Shown here: piece after piece, positions 16,472-24,360 of the stretch | Numbering within the stretch: the first letter of the stretch is position 1 | How the letters are laid out: each line of letters starts with the position of its first letter | Source: Chloroflexota bacterium | GTDB taxonomy: Bacteria; Chloroflexota; Anaerolineae; Anaerolineales; Anaerolineaceae | DNA: 64,000 bases | Assembly (NCBI GenBank): GCA_016887485.1 | Contig: CP069394.1 | Coordinates: 930,001-994,000, forward strand | Direction: 5' to 3' | Program-made: the position numbers and the translations under genes | Notes under the pieces: generated by a model | Told to the model about the DNA's origin: nothing | Databases searched by the model: none | The model's input: the letters and a program-made list of their open reading frames with translations, nothing else

Positions 16472-17197
16472 ATGGTCAAAAATAATAGCCCATCTGAAAT
16501 TATGGACGCAATTTTAAACTCAGAGGCTTATGAAATTTATCAACGATCTTTGTCTCTTGATCAAAATTTATTCATTTTTGATAGAAATTATCAAGATCTA
16601 AAAATGGCCATAGATAAGTTTTCCCAAGAGGAGCATGTTGACCTTTTATGGGATCAGCATCAATCACAAATTATTCTTTACCATATATCCAGATTTGTTC
16701 ACAATTTTCTAGCAGCAGCAATGACCTTAGTAGATCATACAAGGATTATTATTCGAGAAAATTATGAAGGCACTTCCTTTTATGAGGAATACCAAAGTGA
16801 AATTGGTATACGATTTAAAAAAAATCCTCTCCATCAATTTATTCATGATTTTCGGAATTTTGCATTGCATATTAATTTACCAATTACAGGACATCGGATT
16901 TCGATAATACGTAATCCGGAGACTGGTAACCAGGAAGAAAGGGTCGAATTCTTCATTGATAAAAGCACTCTGACCAAATGGTCTGGGTGGGAGAAAGGAA
17001 AAGAATATCTCCAAGAATTACCAGAGGAAATTTCCATTGAGAACTTTATTGATAAATATTATGATTTAGTATTAGATTTTCATACGTGGCTTCATAAAAA
17101 GTTAGATGAATTACATAAAGAAGATTTCGATTGGCTAATTCAAATGCAAGAAGAGTTGAACGAATTAACTAGGCAATTACGAGATCAAAGTTTATAA
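16472..17197 (+). CDS. Hypothetical protein with a HEPN-like Rx4H motif
   Basis: 241 aa, all-helical in appearance. The start is ATG 16472 because GGAGGCG sits 5 nt upstream; an upstream in-frame TTG at 16451 is less likely. The segment DFRNFALHI (R128-N129-x3-H133) matches the Rx4-6H signature of HEPN domains, in which Arg and His form an RNase site and Asn often follows Arg. No second domain or antitoxin partner is evident. Base composition is clearly more AT-rich than the flanking genes, suggesting later acquisition. It could be a toxin, an abortive-infection protein or an unrelated helical protein; the motif alone is weak support. A terminator follows. Confidence 0.55.
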   Translation: MVKNNSPSEIMDAILNSEAYEIYQRSLSLDQNLFIFDRNYQDLKMAIDKFSQEEHVDLLWDQHQSQIILYHISRFVHNFLAAAMTLVDHTRIIIRENYEGTSFYEEYQSEIGIRFKKNPLHQFIHDFRNFALHINLPITGHRISIIRNPETGNQEERVEFFIDKSTLTKWSGWEKGKEYLQELPEEISIENFIDKYYDLVLDFHTWLHKKLDELHKEDFDWLIQMQEELNELTRQLRDQSL

Positions 17198-17219
17198 ACC
17201 ATATATTGTAAAATTACTA

Positions 17220-17263
17220 AACCCCAACCCACCAATTTCATATGTGGGATGGGGTTATTTTTT
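17220..17263 (+). terminator. Rho-independent terminator
   Basis: Stem AACCCCA-A-CCCA / TGGG-A-TGGGGTT with one A-A mismatch and a 13-nt loop, followed by ATTTTTT. It lies between the hypothetical gene and the convergent valS. Confidence 0.82.
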
Positions 17264-17280
17264 AACAGATTAAGTGCCTG

Positions 17281-19971
17281 TTATCCCAATTGCAATTTCA
17301 ACCGCTCCGCAGTCTCCTGATACTCCGCCAGCTTCGCGCGTTCCTTTTCGACCACGGTTGCGGGGGCCTTTTGGGCAAACGGACTGTTAAGTAACTTTTC
17401 CAGCCGCTCAATCTGCGCTTCAGCTTCCGCCAGTTCTTTCGCCAGGCGTTCCCTTTCGGCTTCCACGTCCACCAGACCAGCCAGTGGGATCGTGATCTCC
17501 ACCGGTGTGATCACCAGTGTAATGCGGTCATCCGAGGGTTCCAGAGCATCCTTCACGATGGACAAGTTCTCCTGATCAAGCCCGGCAAGTGAAACGAAGG
17601 TCTGCTTTTGCGCCTCAATCACAGCCAACTTCTCACCGGCACTTATCGTACACGCAATCTTATGTGCCGGTTGCACTTTATATTCCGCTCGAATATTGCG
17701 GATTGCCCGGATCATTTCCTGGATCAGGCTGAAATCGGCCACAGCGGCCTCTTCCCAGCCCTCCACCGGCTCGATCTCAGGCCATTTCGCCACGATCAGG
17801 GCCTCCTCCCAGCCGCCTTTCGGGGCCAGCAGGTTGGAAGTCTCTTCACAGGCTTCTTTCAGGTGCCCCCAAAGCGCCTCGGTCACGAAGGGCGTGAAGG
17901 GATGCAGGAACCGCAGGCAGGTATCCAACACCCGCACCAGCGTCTGGACGGTATAGAATGCTCGGTCGCCGCCCTCAGCGATCTGGTCCTTGGAAATCTC
18001 CAAATACCAGTCCGCAAACTCACCCCAGAAGAAATCATAGATCTGGCGGCCGGCTTCACCGAATTGATAGGTCTCAAACAAGCGGTTCACGGTTTCGCTG
18101 AGGGTTTTCATCCTCGCCCAAATCCATGAATCTGCCGCTGTCCATTCAGGCCCGCCCTCAGGTTTGGCAGGAATGGCATCCATATTGCGAATAATGAACC
18201 GCCCCGCATTCCAGAGCTTATTAGCAAAGTTACGATTGGCTTCCACCTTCTTGAGCGACAGGTTGGTATCTTTGCCGGGTGACGATCCCACCAGCAAGGT
18301 GAAGCGCAATGCATCGGTCCCTAATTCATCCATCACTTCCAGGGGATCGATCACATTATCCTTGGTCTTGCTCATTTTCTGTCCGTTTTCATCCCGGATC
18401 AGACCATGCAGGTAAACCGTGTGGAATGGTGCTTCGTCAGTGAATTCCAGGCCGTCCATAATCATCCGGGCCACCCAGAAGAACAGGATGTCATACCCGG
18501 TCTCCATCACGGAAGTCGGATAGAAGTAATCAAGGTCCGGGGTCTCATCAGGCCAACCCAAAGTGGAGAAAGGCCACAGCCCTGAAGAAAACCAGGTATC
18601 CAGCACATCCGGGTCCTGGTGGATATTCTTGCTGCCGCAATGGATGCACTCGGTCGGATCTTCACGGGTCACGGTCATCTCTCGGCAGTCATCGCAATAC
18701 CATACCGGAATCCTGTGTCCCCACCAGAGCTGGCGGCTGATGCACCAGTCCTGCAGGTTCTCCATCCAGTTGAAATAGACTTTCTTGAAGCGTTCAGGGA
18801 TGATCTCAATTCGGCCATCCTTCACAGCATCCAACGCGGCCTTGCCCATATGTTCGATATCAATGAACCACTGCGTGGAGACCATCGGTTCAATGATCTC
18901 ACCACCCCGCTGAGAGCGAGGCACCTTCATCATATAGGGCTCCACCTTGATGACCAGCCCAGCCGCTTTCATATCGGCCCAAAGCTTCTTCCGGGCCTCA
19001 AAGCGATCCAGACCCTCATATGCGCCGCCCTCTTCATTGATGGTGGCGTTCTTATTGAGCACATTGATCGAGGCCAGGTTATGCCTTGCACCAATCTCAT
19101 TGTCATGTGGGTCATGCGCCGGGGTGATCTTGAGCGCACCGGTGCCGAACTCGCGGTCCACATAATCATCAGCGATCACGGGGATTTCCCGTCCCACCAT
19201 CGGTACAACCACCTTCTTGCCCACCAGGTGCCCATAGCGCTCATCTTCGGGGTGCACGGCCACAGCCGTATCGCCCAGGATCGTTTCAGGCCGGGTGGTC
19301 GCCACCGGGATGAACTCATCGCTCCCCGCAACCATATATTTGAAGTAAAACAGTTTTCCCGGTTCTTCAGAGTATTCCACTTCCAGGTCCGACACAGCCG
19401 TCATCAAGCCTGGCGACCAGTTGATCATCCGCGGGCCGCGATAGATCCAGCCTTTTTCATACAACCGCACAAAAGCTTCCCGCACGGCCTTCGAGAGCCC
19501 CTCATCGAGGGTGAAGCGTTCTCTGGTCCAGTCACAGCTTGCGCCCAGGCGGCGGATCTGCTTGGTGATGATGCCGCCAAACTTCTCCTTCCAGGCCCAA
19601 ATTTCTTCCAGGAATTTCTCACGGCCCAGTTCTTCGCGGCTGGTTCCCTTGCTCACCAGCATCTTTTCCACCTGCAACTGAGTGGCAATGCCGGCATGGT
19701 CCACACCAGGCACCCACAAAGCCGGATCCCCGAGCATGCGGTGATAGCGGATCATCAGGTCCTCCAGCGAAACGAACATCGCATGCCCCAAGTGCAGGCT
19801 GCCGGTGACGTTGGCGGGAGGAATGGAGATCACGAAGGGTTTAACCTTCGGATCAAAACCAGGCTTGTTGGGGTCGTTGCTGGGTTCAAAATAACCCTGA
19901 TCCCACCACCACTGGTAAAGTTTGCTCTCGGTTTCAGTAAAATCATAAGTTTTAGGCAGTTCTTTAGCCAT
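17281..19971 (-). CDS. valS: Valyl-tRNA synthetase, bacterial type (ValRS1)
   Basis: 896 aa class Ia synthetase that charges tRNA-Val. Motifs: HIGH as HLGH (residues 60-63, PPANVTGSLHLGHAMF), KMSKS as KMSKT (GQKMSKTKDNV), the editing-domain TTRPETILGDTAV, a four-cysteine zinc knuckle (YCDDC and CIHC), and the C-terminal coiled coil typical of bacterial ValRS (ERERLAKELAEAEAQIERLE). The frame continues upstream of ATG 19971, but GGAGG lies 9 nt before this ATG and directly against another ATG at 19980, so 19971 is preferred. The upstream extension is the T-box leader read as protein. Expression is controlled by the valine T-box and promoter directly upstream. The second ValRS gene lies immediately upstream on the same strand. 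Confidence 0.95.
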   Translation of the reverse strand: MAKELPKTYDFTETESKLYQWWWDQGYFEPSNDPNKPGFDPKVKPFVISIPPANVTGSLHLGHAMFVSLEDLMIRYHRMLGDPALWVPGVDHAGIATQLQVEKMLVSKGTSREELGREKFLEEIWAWKEKFGGIITKQIRRLGASCDWTRERFTLDEGLSKAVREAFVRLYEKGWIYRGPRMINWSPGLMTAVSDLEVEYSEEPGKLFYFKYMVAGSDEFIPVATTRPETILGDTAVAVHPEDERYGHLVGKKVVVPMVGREIPVIADDYVDREFGTGALKITPAHDPHDNEIGARHNLASINVLNKNATINEEGGAYEGLDRFEARKKLWADMKAAGLVIKVEPYMMKVPRSQRGGEIIEPMVSTQWFIDIEHMGKAALDAVKDGRIEIIPERFKKVYFNWMENLQDWCISRQLWWGHRIPVWYCDDCREMTVTREDPTECIHCGSKNIHQDPDVLDTWFSSGLWPFSTLGWPDETPDLDYFYPTSVMETGYDILFFWVARMIMDGLEFTDEAPFHTVYLHGLIRDENGQKMSKTKDNVIDPLEVMDELGTDALRFTLLVGSSPGKDTNLSLKKVEANRNFANKLWNAGRFIIRNMDAIPAKPEGGPEWTAADSWIWARMKTLSETVNRLFETYQFGEAGRQIYDFFWGEFADWYLEISKDQIAEGGDRAFYTVQTLVRVLDTCLRFLHPFTPFVTEALWGHLKEACEETSNLLAPKGGWEEALIVAKWPEIEPVEGWEEAAVADFSLIQEMIRAIRNIRAEYKVQPAHKIACTISAGEKLAVIEAQKQTFVSLAGLDQENLSIVKDALEPSDDRITLVITPVEITIPLAGLVDVEAERERLAKELAEAEAQIERLEKLLNSPFAQKAPATVVEKERAKLAEYQETAERLKLQLG

Positions 19972-20000
19972 AAGGTCCATCCTCCAAACACGATAAATTA

Positions 20001-20266
20001 AAATAAAAGCCCTCTCATCCAGAGGACGAAAGGGGAATCTTCCGCGGTACCACCTCAATTCGCTGTAACGCACAGCGCTCTCATTCCGGACAATCATCCG
20101 GTCACGCGCTAACGGGCGCACCCGTGCTGGTCTAATAACCTATTGGCTTTCTTCAGCAGATTAACCAGAGTGACTTCGATCGTTATTACCGGTGGCGGCT
20201 CTCAGCCCTGACCAACCTTCTCTTTCCGGGTGGACAATCTACTATTCTCCGAAAGGTTTTAACACC
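20001..20266 (-). ncRNA. T-box riboswitch (valine) upstream of valS
   Basis: On the minus strand the T-box core TGGTACCGCGG (20042-20052) holds the UGGU that pairs with an uncharged tRNA ACCA end. It is followed by a terminator hairpin (GTCCTCT-GGATG-AGAGGGC, then TTTTATTTT, to about 20001). The 5' half is a Stem I-like region; TCGAAGTCAC contains a GUC valine specifier codon. Uncharged tRNA-Val should stabilise the antiterminator and allow valS transcription. Confidence 0.88.
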
Positions 20267-20272
20267 GCTCTG

Positions 20273-20301
20273 ATTATAATAATAATTAATTCCTAAGTCA
20301 A
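20273..20301 (-). promoter_or_regulatory. Strong sigma-70-type promoter for T-box/valS
   Basis: TTGACT (20296-20301) and TATAAT (20273-20278) separated by exactly 17 bp on the minus strand. It lies in the gap after the upstream valS paralog, so the two synthetase genes have independent transcripts. Confidence 0.85.
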
Positions 20302-20313
20302 TCTACTTTATCT

Positions 20314-22758
20314 TCAGGATTCTCTAATAGCAATTTTGACTGAATCCAGGTCAACATGTATTTCAGTCATTCCATGATAGATTACAGGCACAATTTCTAT
20401 CTCATTCGCACGCGTAATACTTTTCAGATCAGGCAAACCTTCCTTTAGCAATATCAAATCCTTACCCTTGACAACCTCAATTTCTAACTTTGGAATTATT
20501 GTGCCAAGAGAAAGTCCCTTTTCACTCTTATATCTACGGATAGCTGATGCGATTGAAACTATTTGTATCCCCAATTCCAGATATTCAGGGCTGGAAAATT
20601 CTTCATCAACTTCCGGCCAAGTGGAAGTATGAATAGAAGACGGATTTTCAGGATCATCGAATAGGGATTGGTAGATCGCCTCAGTCACATGGGGCATGAA
20701 TGGCGTAAATAACTTAACCAACGAGAACAACACCTTACTCAATGTGAACTTTGCAGGCTCGGTTATATCTTCATCATCAGAGTAAAGTCTTCCTTTAGCC
20801 ATTTCCAAATAGTTGTCGGAGAATCCCCATAAGAATTTCTCAATTTCAGTTTTAGCTAAGGCATAATCATAATGATCCATCGCTAACGTCACTTGATTAA
20901 TCAATTCATTGAGCTTAGCCAAAATCCAACGATCCGCACCGGTCAAATTTTGAGGTTGAGATTCACCCATCGGAGCCAAAATGAACTTTTGACTAAAACG
21001 AGCCAGGTTCCAAAGCTTATTTACCAATTTTTGGCCAACTTTGACCTTTTCCTCGCTGATAATTGCATCCTTCCCCGTGCCCGTACTTGCTGCCCAATAA
21101 CGAACAGCGTCTGCAGAATACTTCTCCAACATTTCCATCGGAGGCATCGGTCCCCCACCTCGACTCTTGCTGATCTTTCCCATTCCCTCTCCGGCGATTC
21201 CCCAACCAGAAATCATCACATCCTTCCAAGGCAATTTCCCAAAGTGGTACCAGGATTTTACAATTGTGTAAAAGGCCCAAGTCCGAATAATCTCATGCGC
21301 CTGTGGACGAAGTGTCATTGGAAATAGACTTTGAAATAGATCATCATCCGAATTCCAATGAGTCGCGATTTGAGGAGATAAGGATGAAGTCGCCCAGGTG
21401 TCAAGCACATCCACTTCTGGGAGATAGCTCATACTCCCGCAGGTAGGACATGGCCCATCCGGTTTATCTATCAATGGGTCAATAGGTAATCTTTCAGGAT
21501 TCGGAAGTAAGACTTCACCACAATCCTTGCAGTACCAAATTGGAAATGGTACTCCATAAAATCTTTGACGGGAAATACACCAGTCCCAGCTCAAATTTTC
21601 AACCCATGAGATATAACGCTTCTTCATGTAATCTGGATGCCATTGAAGTTGTTCACCTAATTCTAGCCACAGTTGTTTTTCATCTAAGAGGCGTACAAAC
21701 CATTGCCAACTCGTATGATACTCAACAGGCACATCATCCCGCTCATGCGCCCTCAGCATCTGGGAGGTCGGTTTTCGATCCAATAACAACCCCTGTTTTT
21801 CGAGGACTGATTTGATATCCTTTCTAGCTTCAATCACAGATCGACCCGCAAAAACGCCAGCTGCTTCTGTCATTTTCCCTTCCCGATCAATTGCCTCGAT
21901 CAAGGGCAGGTCATAAGCGCGCCACCAGTGGATATCCGTTTGATCTCCGAATGTGCAGCACATTACAATTCCAGTTCCAACTTCAGGAATTGCTTGAGGA
22001 TCGGCCAATATCGGTACTTTTTGCCCAAATAGGGGCACAATCACTTTGTTTCCCACAATGTCGCCATATCGGTCCTCAGCTGGATGTATAAAAACTGCGA
22101 CACATGCAGGCAGCAATTCTGGGCGTGTAGTAGCGATTGGGATCGAACCGCCATTTTCCAGGTCAAATCTGAGGGTGACAAATTCACTCTCATTCTCAAT
22201 ATCAACCAGATCTGCCTGTGCGATGGCGGTTTGACATTTAGGGCACCAGATTGAAGGTGCGATTTGCCGATAAACCAGCCCTTTTTCGTATAAGTCCAAG
22301 AATGATTTCTGCGATATCTTCCGAGCATCTTCTCCAATCGTCCGATAAGAGTACCGCCAATCAATGGACAGGCCTAATCGCTGCCATAACTGACGATATA
22401 CAGCCTCTTCCTCATCACTCGTTTCGAGACAGGCGTCAATAAATTCTCTACGCCCCATTTCCCGGGCTGTTTTGCCCAGCTTTCTTTCAACTAGATGCTC
22501 TGTGGGCAAGCCATTATCATCGAAACCCATCGGATAGAAGACCTTATGCCCTCTCATCCTAAAATAACGGGCCATAAAATCTACATGGCTATATGAATAA
22601 ATATGCCCCAGATGCAGCTTACCCGATACAGTTGGCGGCGGTGTATCAATACTATATATCGATTTCACATTGTCTTGATCAAAATGATAAACACCATGAT
22701 CCTCCCAAAACTGCTGCAATTCAGGTTCCATTGTCTTTGGGTCATAATGCTTGTCCAT
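20314..22758 (-). CDS. Second valyl-tRNA synthetase, archaeal-type (ValRS2)
   Basis: 814 aa class Ia synthetase, not a simple copy of its neighbour. HIGH is HLGH (49-52, PPTVSGKLHLGHIYSY), KMSKS is KISKS (about residue 527), and the editing region reads TTRPELLPACVAVFIHP followed by VGTGIVMCCTFGDQTD, which is the archaeal ValRS pattern. A CPTCG zinc-type site is present. The bacterial C-terminal coiled coil is absent, explaining the shorter length. The gene is visibly more AT-rich than valS. The valine T-box directly upstream supports Val specificity. This type could have arrived by transfer, and may give tolerance to an inhibitor of ValRS1 or serve stress conditions. Activity is likely because all signature motifs are present. 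Confidence 0.9.
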   Translation of the reverse strand: MDKHYDPKTMEPELQQFWEDHGVYHFDQDNVKSIYSIDTPPPTVSGKLHLGHIYSYSHVDFMARYFRMRGHKVFYPMGFDDNGLPTEHLVERKLGKTAREMGRREFIDACLETSDEEEAVYRQLWQRLGLSIDWRYSYRTIGEDARKISQKSFLDLYEKGLVYRQIAPSIWCPKCQTAIAQADLVDIENESEFVTLRFDLENGGSIPIATTRPELLPACVAVFIHPAEDRYGDIVGNKVIVPLFGQKVPILADPQAIPEVGTGIVMCCTFGDQTDIHWWRAYDLPLIEAIDREGKMTEAAGVFAGRSVIEARKDIKSVLEKQGLLLDRKPTSQMLRAHERDDVPVEYHTSWQWFVRLLDEKQLWLELGEQLQWHPDYMKKRYISWVENLSWDWCISRQRFYGVPFPIWYCKDCGEVLLPNPERLPIDPLIDKPDGPCPTCGSMSYLPEVDVLDTWATSSLSPQIATHWNSDDDLFQSLFPMTLRPQAHEIIRTWAFYTIVKSWYHFGKLPWKDVMISGWGIAGEGMGKISKSRGGGPMPPMEMLEKYSADAVRYWAASTGTGKDAIISEEKVKVGQKLVNKLWNLARFSQKFILAPMGESQPQNLTGADRWILAKLNELINQVTLAMDHYDYALAKTEIEKFLWGFSDNYLEMAKGRLYSDDEDITEPAKFTLSKVLFSLVKLFTPFMPHVTEAIYQSLFDDPENPSSIHTSTWPEVDEEFSSPEYLELGIQIVSIASAIRRYKSEKGLSLGTIIPKLEIEVVKGKDLILLKEGLPDLKSITRANEIEIVPVIYHGMTEIHVDLDSVKIAIRES

Positions 22759-22780
22759 TGGAGCTACTCCTATCTTTTAA

Positions 22781-23042
22781 AATAAAAATCCTTCCATCCC
22801 AGAGGACGAAAGGGGAATTTTCCGCGGTACCACCTCAATTCGCTGTAACGCACAGCGCTCTCATTCCGGACAATCATCCGGTCACGCGCTAACGGGCGCA
22901 CCCGTGCTGTTCTAATCACCTATTGGTTTTCTTCAGCAGATTGCTGCGGCGACTTCGATTGCCGCCAAATCCCGGGGACGCTTCCAGCCTTGTGGCATCC
23001 TTCTCTGGCGGTTGGTTCGGCACTCTCTTTCCGCAGATTGTT
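22781..23042 (-). ncRNA. T-box riboswitch (valine) upstream of the second ValRS
   Basis: Same architecture as the leader at 20001-20266: T-box core TGGTACCGCGG, and TCGAAGTCGC with a GUC valine specifier in the Stem I region. The 140 nt at 22801-22940 match 20021-20160 with only four differences, while the Stem I distal part and the terminator hairpin differ. The terminator here looks weaker (TCCT/AGGA base, then TTTTTATTTT). Confidence 0.87.
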
Positions 23043-23048
23043 CTAAAT

Positions 23049-23077
23049 ATTATAATCAAGATTGTGTTTATTTACAA
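23049..23077 (-). promoter_or_regulatory. Promoter for T-box/ValRS2
   Basis: TTGTAA (23072-23077) and TATAAT (23049-23054) with a 17-bp spacer on the minus strand, directly upstream of the T-box leader. Confidence 0.72.
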
Positions 23078-23090
23078 ATAATGCAACACG

Positions 23091-23118
23091 AAAAAAGCAC
23101 CGGAAATCCGGTGCTTTT
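23091..23118 (-). terminator. Rho-independent terminator after gmd
   Basis: Minus-strand stem AAAGCACCGG / CCGGTGCTTT with a short ATTT loop, followed by a T-run. It sits 24 bp after the gmd stop and upstream of the ValRS2 promoter. Confidence 0.88.
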
Positions 23119-23141
23119 CATTAATCTAATATTCGATACGT

Positions 23142-24212
23142 TTACCGTCCCATTGAGACGACCTGGTCCTCCCAGCGGTGCCAGCCCGAGAATTTATCCT
23201 CGATGATCTTGCGACCCTCGCCAGGGGCTTCCAGCCCGGCCAGTTCCAGATCGGCATCCACCATGATCCGGACCAGCTCGTGGAACTTGATCTTGGGTTC
23301 CCATTTCAGCAGCTTCTTTGCCTTGCTGATATCCGCTTCAAGGAAATCCACCTCGGTCGGGCGGAAATAACGCGGATCAATCTTGACATAATCATGCCAA
23401 TCCATATCGGCATAGCCAAACGCTTCATCCAGGAAATCTGAAATTTTATGTGCTTCACCTGTGCCAACCACATAATCCTGAGGATTATCCTGCTGGAGCA
23501 TCATCTGCATCATCTCAACGTACTCTGGTGCATAACCCCAGTCCCGGCGGGACTCCAGGTTACCCAGATAGAGATGTTTCTGCTTGCCGGCTTTGATGTT
23601 GGCCAGTGCCATGGTGATCTTGCGGGTCACAAAGGTCTCACCGCGGCGAGGTGATTCATGGTTGAAAAGAATCCCATTGACGGAGTACATGCCATAGCCT
23701 TCGCGGTAATTATTGGTGATCCAATAAGCGTAGAGTTTGGCAGCAGCATAGGGGCTGCGAGGACGGAAAGGCGTTTCCTCACTTTGGGGTGGTTTGGATG
23801 ACCCAAACAACTCGCTGGATGAGGCCTGATAGAAACGGGATTTCATCCCAGCCTTGCGGATGGCTTCCAAAATCCGCACAGTGCCCAAAGCGGTCACGTC
23901 ACCGGTATATTCGGGCATGTCAAAGCTCACGCGAACATGGCTTTGAGCAGCGAGGTGGTAGACCTCATCCGGTTTGACGTTGTAAATCACATCCAATAAA
24001 CTATCCGGTGCGGTCACATCCCCGTAATGCAGGAATAAATTGACCTTATGGCCGTTGCCATGAGGATCTTTATAGATATGATCAATCCGGCGGGTATTGA
24101 ATGTACTTGCCCTTCGAATCAGGCCATGCACTTCATAGCCCTTATGCAGAAGCATTTCAGCCAGATAGGAACCATCTTGCCCTGTAATGCCGGTAATTAA
24201 TGCAGTTTTCAA
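23142..24212 (-). CDS. gmd: GDP-mannose 4,6-dehydratase
   Basis: Extended short-chain dehydrogenase that converts GDP-mannose to GDP-4-keto-6-deoxymannose, the branch point to GDP-fucose, GDP-rhamnose and other deoxysugars. Seen: Rossmann motif [25 protein letters not shown], the catalytic SSSELFG followed by YAAAK (YxxxK), and [16 protein letters not shown], all standard Gmd blocks. I place the start at TTG 24212 (KTALITG...), where GGAGG lies 5 nt upstream; the longer ATG start at 24227 would bury that ribosome site inside the gene. About 356 aa, normal for Gmd. It has its own promoter with a palindrome across the start of transcription. No fucose synthase or glycosyltransferase is adjacent. 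Confidence 0.93.
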   Translation of the reverse strand: MKTALITGITGQDGSYLAEMLLHKGYEVHGLIRRASTFNTRRIDHIYKDPHGNGHKVNLFLHYGDVTAPDSLLDVIYNVKPDEVYHLAAQSHVRVSFDMPEYTGDVTALGTVRILEAIRKAGMKSRFYQASSSELFGSSKPPQSEETPFRPRSPYAAAKLYAYWITNNYREGYGMYSVNGILFNHESPRRGETFVTRKITMALANIKAGKQKHLYLGNLESRRDWGYAPEYVEMMQMMLQQDNPQDYVVGTGEAHKISDFLDEAFGYADMDWHDYVKIDPRYFRPTEVDFLEADISKAKKLLKWEPKIKFHELVRIMVDADLELAGLEAPGEGRKIIEDKFSGWHRWEDQVVSMGR

Positions 24213-24226
24213 TTGAACCTCCAACA

Positions 24227-24249
24227 TTTATTTCAAAAGTTGAAATAAA
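24227..24249 (-). promoter_or_regulatory. Perfect inverted repeat at the gmd transcription start (candidate operator)
   Basis: TTTATTTCAA - AAG - TTGAAATAAA, a 10-bp perfect inverted repeat abutting the -10 element of gmd and spanning the predicted +1. It could be a repressor operator or, in RNA, a weak 5' hairpin upstream of the ribosome site. Confidence 0.5.
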
Positions 24250-24278
24250 AGTATATCCCTTACAGTATTGACTGTCAA
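24250..24278 (-). promoter_or_regulatory. Promoter of gmd
   Basis: TTGACA (24273-24278) and TATACT (24250-24255) with a 17-bp spacer on the minus strand: a near-consensus promoter. Confidence 0.82.
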
Positions 24279-24343
24279 ACTTGAAATGTAAACAGAAAAT
24301 TAGGCAAATCTGCCCATTCATGGCAATATTCGCCATCGTTAAG

Positions 24344-24349
24344 TATAAT
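24344..24349 (+). promoter_or_regulatory. -10 element giving a nearly leaderless transcript for the 24361 gene
   Basis: Perfect TATAAT ending 11 nt before the ATG at 24361, with no visible ribosome-binding site and only a weak TGGCAA at -35 (17-bp spacer). The 5' leader would be only a few nucleotides. Confidence 0.55.
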
Positions 24350-24360
24350 GGGTAATCATT

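Noticed and set aside
18619-20001. Long antisense ORF (460 codons) on the plus strand over valS
   Set aside because: It is the complement of a strongly conserved ValRS coding sequence, with no RBS and His/Leu-rich sequence of no known family; a GC-codon shadow.
20021-22940. T-box repeats as a mobile-element footprint
   Set aside because: The repeat is confined to the riboswitch read-out half, without terminal inverted repeats, transposase or target duplication.
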